The notes under the pieces: generated by a model
The model's input: only the letters and a program-made list of their open reading frames with translations
Told to the model about the DNA's origin: nothing
Databases searched by the model: none
Program-made: the position numbers and the translations under genes
Source: Siphonodentalium dalli
Lineage: Eukaryota; Mollusca; Scaphopoda; Gadilida; Siphonodentaliidae
Length of the DNA stretch: 64,000 bases
Direction: 5' to 3'
Assembly: GCA_032622095.1 (NCBI GenBank)
Contig: CP136066.1
Span: 116,767,319-116,831,318 of the forward strand
In this document: piece after piece, positions 11,500 through 21,016 of the stretch
Layout of the letters: every line of letters starts with the position of its first letter
How positions within the stretch are numbered: position 1 is the first letter of the stretch

Positions 11500-11990
11500 G
11501 AGCAATATGTAATAATGGTTCAACCAGATACCCAAGTTCTTCGATTTCGATTTCAATGATCTAAGATTTGCTAAAATACCATTTAACATTGAGTCATGGT
11601 CCAGAAATAAAAAACTGTATGAACTTTCGAAACAAAAATCATCCAATCCTGCCCAAATCTGAACTTGACCTGTATTTTGATGCCAACAATCCACAAAAAT
11701 ACAAGATTTGCAAACAAACAATTCAAAATTGAGTTATCCGAAACCAAGTAATGTGTGGGGGGTAAAAATGAATTTTCTAAGTCGAAAATGGCCATAACTT
11801 GTGGAAAAATCATCCAATCCTGCCAAAATTCGAACTTGACCTGTATTTTGACCTACCTAACTCATGTAACGAATTTGGTTCAGATTGACAGAGGTTCACT
11901 AAAGTTATCATCCGGACAGTTAACGGACGGACATACATGTGCAGACGAACGGACAGACCAATGCTATAAAACGTGTCTTTGGGCTAATCA
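11500..11990 (-). repeat. R1 dispersed repeat, reverse orientation
   Basis: Two diverged units contain TCAAGTTC-type segments, 'ccataactt' and 'atcatccggac', ending in a GGACGGACATAC head near 11925. This is the reverse complement of the family seen at 18985-19850, 35778-37060, 42300-43160 and 60220-60970. It is not coding. Confidence 0.7.
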
Positions 11991-12698
11991 TATCGATTAC
12001 TCGGTGACATTCTATTAACACATCTTCAGTTTGGCGAAGATTTTTGGGCTATAGCAAATACGAGGGTGGTGGTTTCGATGACCAGATTTGGTTTCAAATG
12101 CACCCGAATAACCTACCATGAACGGCTCTTTAATTCCAAATCTAAAAATTACAATGACAGCGATATTATCGAGAATTATCTGTCATATTTAGATGCTGAT
12201 TATGAATGCATCGAATAAGCGCACACCAGATTTGTCTGCCAATGAATAACCGCCTTGGGGGGAACGAATAATCGCCTGTCATGTATATTGTTTTACGCAG
12301 GAATACCCCCATAAGTATATGAAATCAGATGAAAGTCTAATAATTCCAGGTCAGGCTGTTAATGAACATTATAAAAATGACGACCTATTCCCCGTTTTTA
12401 TCCATTGTATGATTTTATTACATTTGAAGTGGTCCACGTGGTCAAAATTGTGTCGCACAACGCGTGATTTGAGCTTCATTTTAGTCTTCTGAAAAATTAA
12501 ATATCACGAGGGACTCTTAATATACCGTCTATAACGATATATATACCCATTGGATTCGAAATATTTCTCATTTAATTTGGTTATAACTAGATACTCACCA
12601 TTTTCGTCATCGTTTCTCACAATTGTTTTCTTGATGACAACAAAATCGAACTGAATCATCGCAAATATCGTGAACGAATCATCGTAAATAATGCGAAG
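11991..12698. other. Unassigned interior sequence
   Basis: About 700 bp without a supported gene. A short open frame on the minus strand (12504-12803) has no recognisable domain. Confidence 0.4.
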
Positions 12699-13251
12699 GA
12701 ACTGATTCTTTGATCGCAGCTGAGCCCCAGTGCTACAACTATTAGTGTGTCCCCCTTTTCGTACCCAACCCAATATCGTAACCTCCTTCAACTCATTAGA
12801 CAATATCGCCTACCAATATTTTTCAAGGTTCCACAATACGCATTCAAATCGACGTAATTAGTGAACCACTGAATGAGGATCCACTTCGGCAGTTCGCATT
12901 GCATTATACTCCACAACTTGGCACAAGACTGGAAAGTCGCAAAGCAGAAATGAAAATTATGAGGTAGGAAGTCAGTTTTCTGTTCTTCCAAAGTAAAAGT
13001 GAGGAAACACTCACCACTGGCACTGGCAGTGGCACTAGTCTGCTAGTGGCAGTGGCACTGGACAGGGGACTGTGCCAGGTCGGGCCACAGGAGTTTGTCA
13101 GAATGATAGTAAATAAAAAATATAATAGATATATAGATATATATAGATATATAAGTAATAAATAAAGAATAGGATTGCAACGGGTGCGACGATTTGCAGT
13201 AGCCTAGGTCCCTATTTGCGGAGGTCACTTTGCGGAGGTCCCCCGAATTCG

Positions 13252-14985
13252 CGGAGGTCCCCTAAAATGGGTGAAATATGTTGATTTTGATGAGGGAACG
13301 GGTGCGTATATGTCAATTGATACGTATTTTAAACAAATATCGAAACGATCATCATAATAGTGGTTTGTTCTATCAATTATATATGCGCCGAGTTCACTTG
13401 GTGCAAATCAAACGGCGATAAATATTCACTATATATATCTATATCATAGTATATGTCCTCGTATGCCAGAAGGACTGCTTAAATTAATATGTGAATAAGA
13501 TGAATATTTATTAGATGTCATTAAGTCAAGCTAGCGCCTATATATATACACTCCCGGAGATTGCTGCGCGGGTGTCCTGATCTCGAAAATTAAATCGCGG
13601 AGGTCCCCTAAAATGGGCGAAATATGTTGATTTTAATGAGGGAACGGGTGCGTATATGTCAATTGATACGTATTTTAAACAAATATCGAAACGATCATCA
13701 TAATAGTGGTTTGTTCTATCAATTATATATGCGCCGAGTTCACTTGGTGCAAATCAAACGGCGATAAATATTCACTATATATATCTATATGTCCTCGTAT
13801 GCCAGAAGGACTGCTTAAATTAATATGTGAATAAGATGAATATTTATTAGATGTCATTAAGTCAAGCTAGCGCCTATATATATACACTCCCGGAGATTGC
13901 TGCGCGGGTGTCCTGATCTCGAAAATTAAATCGCGGAGGTCCCCTAAAATGGGCGAAATATGTTGATTTTAATGAGGGAACGGGTGCGTATATGTCAATT
14001 GATACGTATTTTAAACAAATATCGAAACGATCATCATAATAGTGGTTTGTTCTATCAATTATATATGCGCCGAGTTCACTTGGTGCAAATCAAACGGCGA
14101 TAAATATTAACTATATATATTTATATGTCCTCGTATGCCAGAAGGACTGCTTAAATTAATATGTGAATAAGATGAATATTTATTAGATGTCATTAAGTCA
14201 AGCTAGCGCCTATATATATACACTCCCGGAGATTGCTGCGCGGGTGTCCTGATCTCGAAAATTAAATCGCGGAGGTCCCCTAAAATGGGCGAAATATGTT
14301 GATTTTAATGAGGGAACGGGTGCGTATATGTCAATTGATACGTATTTTAAACAAATATCGAAACGATCATCATAATAGTGGTTTGTTCTATCAATTATAT
14401 ATGCGCCGAGTTCACTTGGTGCAAATCAAACGGCGATAAATATTCACTATATATATTTATATGTCGTCGTATGCCAGAAGGACTGCTTAAATTAATATGT
14501 GAATAAGATGAATATTTATTAGATGTCATTAAGTCAAGCTAGCGCCTATATATATACACTCCCGGAGATTGCTGCGCGGGTGTCCTGATCTCGAAAATTA
14601 AATCGCGGAGGTCCCCTAAAATGGGCGAAATATATTGATTTTAATGAGGAAACGGGTGCGTATATGTCAATTGATACGTATTTTAAACAAATATCGAAAC
14701 GATCATCATAATAGTGGTTTGTTCTATCAATTATATATGCGCCGAGTTCACTTGGTGCAAATCAAACGGCGATAAATATTCACTATATATATCTATATGT
14801 CCTCGTATGCCAGAAGGACTGCTTAAATTAATATGTGAATAAGATGAATATTTATTAGATGTCATTAAGTCAAGCTAGCGCCTATATATATACACTCCCG
14901 GAGATTGCTGCGCGGGTGTCCTGATCTTGAAAATTAAATCGCGGAGGTCCCCTAAAATGGGCATAATATGTTGATTTTAATGAGG
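13252..14985. repeat. 336-bp tandem array, five units plus a partial
   Basis: GCGGAGGTCCCCTAAAATGG starts at 13252, 13597, 13933, 14269, 14605 and 14941. The spacings are 345, then 336 four times. The first unit has 9 extra bases in its TA-rich part. Units are nearly identical, implying recent expansion or homogenisation. Each contains GGTGTCCTGATCTCGAAAAT, CACTCCCGGAGATTGCTGCG and GCGCCGAGTTCACTTGGTGC. Confidence 0.95.
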
Positions 14986-16440
14986 GAACGGGAAAATATG
15001 TTTTGGCTCTGAAACCGGAGAGCCATGGTTAAACATATATTCGGATGTGTGCAACAGGTTGTCCCCTGTCACTTTAAGAATTTTCGCAACCATGCTGGGG
15101 AGAAATATTCACAGACTGATGGGGGACAATCTGTTACGGTTTGTTGTACATTTATAAAGACACTTTACGAATTTTCCCAACCATGCTGGGGGTAGTATTC
15201 ACAAACTGGTGCATCTGTTTCTTATTCTACGTCTAGGTCCATCTGGGACAAGTAAAACGTCATGCCGTAAGACTGTAAATATGAAGTCAGTGCTATTTTC
15301 CATACCATAGTAGTGCATCTGTATATCTGTGCTGTCAAAACATTCTACCTTATTGGGAATATCGTTATGCATTGTTGATATATTGTAACTATTGTATCAT
15401 CAAGATGTATTGTGCAGATTAACCTTATATATGATTTATTGCACATAGTTTATGCATAATTTGGAAGTCTTCCAATAGATGAAATTTTTCGGACTCAAAT
15501 TGCTTTGAAATTATCGCTAATTTAATATACTAGAGATTTCTAATTGGATTGAACAAATTCTACCAGCTTATGGTGATCTTCATAACATTGTAAGACTTCA
15601 CAAACAACCATACATTTTTTTATGCTGTCATTATATTTTTACGTATCTATAATATACATTGTTCCATATTTTTATCTTATTTGGTTAATAAAGATTTGTT
15701 ATTACATGATCCTACCCTAATTATTCCAGACCCATTCTATAAATTGTGATATTAAACGTTCGTTTCATAACAGGAAATAGTGCCAGGTGACCTTTGACTT
15801 TGACCTTAAATACGCCAAAGAGTCTTTATTTATCTGGGACTATTTCTTTAGGCGGGCAAACTACGCACAATTACGTGAAACGTCATCGCATGCCATATAG
15901 AAGCCGATGTTAGTTTAGCGTCCCATTTGCCGAGGTTTTGGATCATGTGATAATTAGAATCTATAACTCGTCCGCAGTTTATAGCGGAATTTACAAAACT
16001 TCTCCAGTAAATTGGGTCTGGTCCTCGCCAAACGCTCGGTCGGTCCAGACCTAATTTACTGGACTCGTTTTGTAAATTCCGCTATAAACTGAGGACTCGT
16101 TGTAGATCCTCCATATATCACATGTGGTTTGAATCAATTTATATTCGTCCGTGTGTGGTACGCTTGGTTTCCTTGTGAATGAACTCACATAACCATCGTC
16201 AGAATCTTGGTCGAAGCCATTTGAGGAAAGCCCCATTATTTTTGTTTTTGTTTTTTATGAGGAAAGCCACATTGGAGGGAAATGTTTAATTGTAATGTGC
16301 GTGTCTGACAATTAAAGCCACGTGACGGTTTGCGCTCCAAAATACACATAATGTTAGCTTTTGATTCTTTCCCGATAAATACTTTACCTTCCTACATGTA
16401 CTATAATTATGTAACCATTAAGTCGCAAAAATAGAAATAC
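14986..16440. other. Unique centre of the foldback-like element
   Basis: About 1.45 kb without tandem units. A ~200-bp stretch near 15060-15200 has two diverged copies of a segment with AACCATGCTGGGG. No coding sequence is supported; the 61-codon minus-strand frame at 16051-16236 overlaps a hairpin. Confidence 0.6.
15958..16116. repeat. Hairpin within the element centre
   Basis: AGTTTATAGCGGAATTTACA (about 15976) pairs with TGTAAATTCCGCTATAAACT (about 16071), and CCAGTAAATTGGGTCTGG pairs with CCAGACCTAATTTACTGG, around a ~20-nt loop. Several mismatches are present. Confidence 0.8.
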
Positions 16441-16454
16441 ATATATATTTCGCC

Positions 16455-17060
16455 CATTTTAGGGGACCTCCGCGATTTAATTTGCGTGGTCAGGACACCC
16501 GCGCAGCAACTCCGGGAGTGTATATATAGGCGCTATATAGCAGTGAATATTTATCGCCGTTTGATTTGCACCAAGTGAACTCGGCGCATATATAATTGAT
16601 AGAACAAACCACTATTATGATGATCGTTTCGATATTTGTTTAAAATACGTATCAATTGACATATACGCACCCGTTCCCTCATTAAAATCAACATATTTCG
16701 CCCATTTTAGGGGACCTCCGCGATTTAATTTTCGAGATCAGGACACCCGCGCAGCAATCTCCGGGAGTGTATATATAGGCGCTAGCTTGACTTAATGACA
16801 TCTAATAAATATTCATCTTATTCACATATTAATTTAAGCAGTCCTTCTGGCATACGAGGACATATAGATATATATAGTGAATATTTATCGCCGTTTGATT
16901 TGCACCAAGTGAACTCGGCGCATATATAATTGATAGAACAAACCACTATTATGATGATCGTTTCGATATTTGTTTAAAATACGTATCAATTGACATATAC
17001 GCACCCGTTCCCTCATCAAAATCAACATATTTCGCCCATTTTAGGGGACCTCCGCGAATT
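16455..17060. repeat. Inverted counterpart of the 336-bp array
   Basis: One full unit is inverted at about 16715-17055. A second lies at about 16455-16714 and lacks roughly 80 bases between GGCGCTA and AGTGAATATTTATCGC. The array reads CCATTTTAGGGGACCTCCGC. It is much shorter than the left array, so the two ends have changed copy number independently. Confidence 0.9.
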
Positions 17061-17130
17061 CGGGGGACCTCCGCAAAGTGACCTCCGCAAATAGGGACCT
17101 ACTGCAAATCGTCACACCGATTGCAACTAG

Positions 17131-17900
17131 GGGATTAGGGATTGACGTCATTTTTTTTTTTTTTGTATCACGAAAATCAGAAACATGAAAAAAACGTTTC
17201 GCTCGTGGCGCTCTCCATATTCATTGCTATTATGACTTTTATACATCAACGTTATCGCTGTGATTTACATTTAGCATGGCATTGGCAATATCACCTTAGG
17301 TTCTCTTTGTATCACCGCAACGCCAGGTTTCATTTTCGACCCGTTCGCTGACACGCGACCATGTACATCCGTTGTAATTAGTTGGCGTTGTCGGGCAAAA
17401 ATGTACACATATAATAAAAGGGCCGAAGAATCTGTGCCGTTTGCATCATGCTGTCCGAATATTTCCGGGGCATGTAGCGATGTAACATTTAAAAGATTTA
17501 GGTCGATATATTCGGACCACTGCTGCAAACGACTTCGTCCAAGAGTGGATCAAGTTTTACAGGACACCCTACCCAGCAGCGTTTCACCGAGGGCAGCCAA
17601 CGCTTCGAAAATGAAACTTGCCGTTGCGGTGATTTAAAGAGAAAATAGGTGATGTAGTCAATGCGAAGTTAAATTTCAGCCACATGCGGTCATATTGATG
17701 TATAATATTTATAAGAGCAATCTGTCTGAAGATCGCTACAATCGATAACTTTTTGGCTTTCCTATTTTCGAGGCAAAAAATTTATAAATAAACATTTGTA
17801 GGTCAAATCACTAATCCCCTTGATTCATTCCTATACTCTTATTACTATTTATTATTACTACTAATTATTATTATTTGTATATATCTATTATTATTATTAT
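17131..17900. other. Unassigned sequence at the element end
   Basis: About 770 bp with a T11 run near 17150 and short overlapping frames on both strands (17271-17637) without recognisable domains. A TTATTA-rich stretch (17835-17910) precedes the outer inverted repeat. Confidence 0.4.
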
Positions 17901-18412
17901 TTATTATCATTCTGACAAACTCCTGTGGTCGGGCACACATCCAAAACGGTCTACGTAGTACGTAGTTCGTTTTGGCTACTGTAGCCCGATTGAGCTACGT
18001 TTTTAATGTGATTTGCACACCTCCATCAATTATCACCATACCACGAAAAAAGCGCATTTCGAATTTTCATTCATTAGTTCAATATAGACTATAGTATAGT
18101 TGTGTAGACTGTAGACTTTAGTATACTAATACTATCACGTCTGCAAAGAAACAAAAAACTCGACGACTCACCACGGCTTTAATACCGTAACCTTTTGAGC
18201 GATTCAAAATCAATTTGTTTTGGTTAATTCACCAATAAAAACGGTAAGAAATTATCATCAAAATCTGTTGATCGAAATGAAAATCTTCATCAAATCTGAG
18301 GAACAAAGTTTCCGTTTGCAATTGTGTTCGCAAACACCATTTGTTGCATTTTGTTTGCATTTTGCCGGGGATTAATAGTACGTTCTTAATGTGATTTCAG
18401 TGTAACATCTAT

Positions 18413-18781
18413 TGTAGCGAATTTTGGGCATGGGTTTTATCTACTACAATGAATATTATAGAACAATCTTTATGTACTCACACAAATACATTATCAGGAA
18501 CATGTGTACATCATTTAAAACGTATCATCATCAATCAGTGTTTATAGAGTTTCAGTTCAACTGTTCTTTGTCGTGGTTCGAGTGTATCTGTCATCACCAT
18601 CGGGATTCTCCATGATGTTCCCGGAATAGCCGAATCATACACGTTGATTGGCTGTCACACAGTTGTTTACTGGGGTCAAATGTGACGCACTTTGACCGCC
18701 TTCAGACGAGGTCAAACGGTGTTTATTTTATAGATCTTTTATCGCCCACGACGTAATATTACAATACCGAAATTCACTACA
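18413..18781 (-). repeat. 3' LTR (left copy)
   Basis: It is 369 bp and identical to the right LTR except for three positions, all A here and G in the right copy (near 18599, 18612 and 18628). Two of the three fit CpG decay; the third does not. Low divergence means a recent insertion. Confidence 0.93.
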
Positions 18782-18984
18782 CACCACCCAGTTTTATTTT
18801 GAAAAGAATGAAAACACCTTGCTTGCCAAACTAGGTGGAGTGTACTATGACTATATGAGCCAAAACCCTGACGTCGCAAAAATAGGGTTACCAGGTTTTC
18901 CCGATCATAGTTTGAACCAGTGATTAGTTCTTCAGTACTATAACCAGGTTACCGCTCTCTGACTATTGCTTTTTATACGCCCTT

Positions 18985-19850
18985 TTGAAAAAAAGGCCGT
19001 ATTATAGTATTGGTATGTCCGTCCGTTCGTCCGTCCGTCCGGGCGGGCGTCCGGGCGTCCGTCCGTTAACCTGTTGTCCGGATGATAACTTTAGTTAGAG
19101 TGAACCAAATTTAATAAAATTTGGTATGTGGGTTTATTAGCCGAAAAGTAAGTTCAAGTTCGAATTTGGGTTCCGCCCGCCAATTTTCACCGGAGTTATG
19201 CCCCTTATTTGACGTTTTTTGACTTAGAAAATCCTTGAAATTTGTTGTCCGGATGATAACTTTAGTATAGTTTATCGGAATGAATCCAAATTTGGTATAT
19301 TACTTTCTCCCACCAAAACACAGGTCAAGTTCGAACTTGGGTTCTGTCCGACCATTTTTGGCAGAGTTATGCCCCTTTTTCGACTCAGAAAATTCAGTTT
19401 TTCTTATGTTTTTTGGTTTCCGGATGATAACTCGATTTTGGAATGTTTATACGCAAAACCCGTTTTTTTGTGGATTACATATATCGAAATACAGCTCAAG
19501 TCCGAATTTCGTTTTAATCCGAAATTTTTTGCGAGAGTTATAGCCCCTTTTTTGATGTAATTTGACTTAGAAAATCCCTGAAATTTGTTGTCCGGATGAT
19601 AACTTTAGTTAGAGTGAACCGATTTCAATCAAATTTGGTATGTGGGTTTATTAGGAGAAAAGACAGCTCAAGTTCGAAAATCCCTGAAATTTGTTGTCCG
19701 GATGATAACTTTTCTAGAACTTATCGGATTCAATGATAATTTGGTATATTACTTTCTCCCACCAAAACACAGGTCAAGTTCAAATTTGAGTTCCGTCCGC
19801 CAATTTTTACCAGAGTTATGCCCCTTTTTTACCAGTTTCCGCCGACCCAG
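18985..19850. repeat. R1 repeat array inside the LTR element
   Basis: It is headed by GTCCGTCC-rich sequence (19017-19080) and followed by about five diverged 150-165-bp units with TTGTCCGGATGATAACTTTA, 'tttggtat', 'tcaagttcgaa' and 'gagttatgcccctttt'. The same family lies in host DNA elsewhere in the window, so the element has captured a genomic repeat, or supplied it. Confidence 0.85.
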
Positions 19851-19899
19851 CGTAGCTCTTGTTGAATTTATAATTTATTCAAGATTTAAGAGAGATACT

Positions 19900-20274
19900 G
19901 GCTTGGTATTTCAAGCCTTTAATTTCACACAGTTTGGTTTGGTGTTTCAAACCTTTTGACACTGTATAAATTGGTTTGGTGTTTCAAACCTTTTGACACT
20001 GTATAAATTGGTTTGGTGTTTCAAACCTTTTGAGTCTTAATACTTTATGTAGCTTGAATTGGTTTGGTCTTTCAAACCTTTTAACGCAGTATAAATTGAT
20101 TTGGTGTTTCAAACCTTAAATATACTGGATCTTAGATAAACTACCGGCATGTATTCAACTGGCACCTGGTTTGGAATTTTCAAAACTTTCGAGATCATGC
20201 ACAATCTGGTTTGGCATTTCAAACCTTAAATGTACCGGTATACAACTGGCAAAGGTGACTTGGTTTTTCAAGTC
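19900..20274. repeat. Stem-loop array with a partly 37-bp period
   Basis: Eight stem-loops of 6-bp stem and 6-nt loop were found at 19900, 19936, 19973, 20010, 20061, 20098, 20208 and 20257 (18 bp each); a weaker one is near 20168. The core form is GGTTTG-GTGTTT-CAAACC. Stem variants include GGCTTG/CAAGCC and GACTTG/CAAGTC, which keep pairing; one (20098) has a single mismatch. Loops read GTATTT, GTGTTT, GTCTTT, GCATTT and GTTTTT. Three neighbouring units are 37 bp apart with a TTTTGACACTGTATAAA spacer. The array is downstream of the gag-like stop, in the element's 3' noncoding region. Confidence 0.9.
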
Positions 20275-20552
20275 ATTTTATGGAAATATTTTGTATGGGC
20301 TTATACCGCTCTCTCGGGTTAAATTTACATATCCAGGTACAAAATACATGTTCATGTGTGTTTGGATTACAAATTGGCACTATATGTATATTTCTCACAT
20401 ATTTTGAAAGTATCGTCTCGACAGACATTTACTTTCATTTTAATCGTCCCCATGTGTGACTATTTTGGAATAATATAGACCTAATAATAGAATTCACAAA
20501 TTTTTATTGGCGATTTAGTAATTGACTTTTTGTACATGCACCCTTTAATGCT

Positions 20553-20570
20553 GGTTCAGTTGTTTGAACC
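20553..20570. repeat. Outlying stem-loop of the same family
   Basis: GGTTCA-GTTGTT-TGAACC has the same 6-6-6 geometry and GTnnTT loop, with two stem pairs changed together relative to the main array. A related longer palindrome, GACTGAC-TTG-GTCAGTC, lies at 20989-21005 just after the gag-like stop codon. Confidence 0.85.
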
Positions 20571-21016
20571 TATTGCATTTGAAGGATCATTGTGCAAATT
20601 ATTGTGCAATCACCATGATTCTGTTGATCCAGACATGGTGATTCAAGTCTTTCAAATCAACTAATGTACCACTGCTGGATTGGTGATCAAGCCTTCTACG
20701 TCAGTGGCAATTGAGACATTCTTTAATAGACTCATTTAATTGTTTTTCATCTATTAGGGAACATCCATTCATACTGAATTAGATAACACATATATCTGTT
20801 ATCACTGTTAGGGTGAGATGAGTTAACTTGAATATGGTAAATTGGTAGCCATACTAAATTATTTCATCTCTTTGGTTTTAATATAACATGGGACACAATG
20901 ACATGGGCTTCATAACTTGTTTAATGTGAATGGATCTGAATTTTATTCACTTTTGGTTTAATCTAAAATGAGGATTCCAGTCATTGTCGACTGACTTGGT
21001 CAGTCTTTAATTGACT

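Larger units (their letters stand above)
9688..12732. mobile_element. Inverted-repeat-ended element, ~3 kb
   Basis: A perfect 34-bp inverted repeat bounds the segment: CACTGGGGCTCAGCTGCGAT begins at 9688 and its complement ends at 12732. A looser match continues inward (GATGATTCGTT at the left, AACGAATCATC at the right). No transposase frame is found. The interior contains two hairpins, a 97-bp tandem duplication and an R1 repeat copy. The outermost bases at 12733-12760 resemble the hairpin centre at 7930-7960, so this segment belongs with the arm complex to its left. Confidence 0.65.
13085..17928. mobile_element. Foldback-like element with tandemly built ends
   Basis: A 24-bp perfect inverted repeat (CCACAGGAGTTTGTCAGAAT at 13085, complement ending 17928) encloses a second, longer inverted repeat. 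That starts near 13173 and ends near 17130 (GACGATTTGCAGTAG, then CCCTATTTGCGGAGGTC). The inner ends are built from 336-bp tandem units, five on the left and about two on the right, around a 1.4-kb unique centre. This architecture matches Foldback/Galileo-type elements. No transposase frame is visible, so it is non-autonomous. The outer 24-bp repeat may belong to a different insertion. Confidence 0.7.

Noticed and set aside
14986-16440. Transposase gene in the foldback-like element
   Set aside because: No long frame or DDE-type motif was found in the centre.
18424-18615. 63-codon frame repeated at 24224-24415
   Set aside because: Both lie in the LTRs and are duplicated with them; the sequence looks like LTR, not a conserved protein.
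19900-20274. CRISPR-like array
   Set aside because: Eukaryotic context, spacers are repeated rather than unique, and no cas genes exist; it is a stem-loop array in a retrotransposon.
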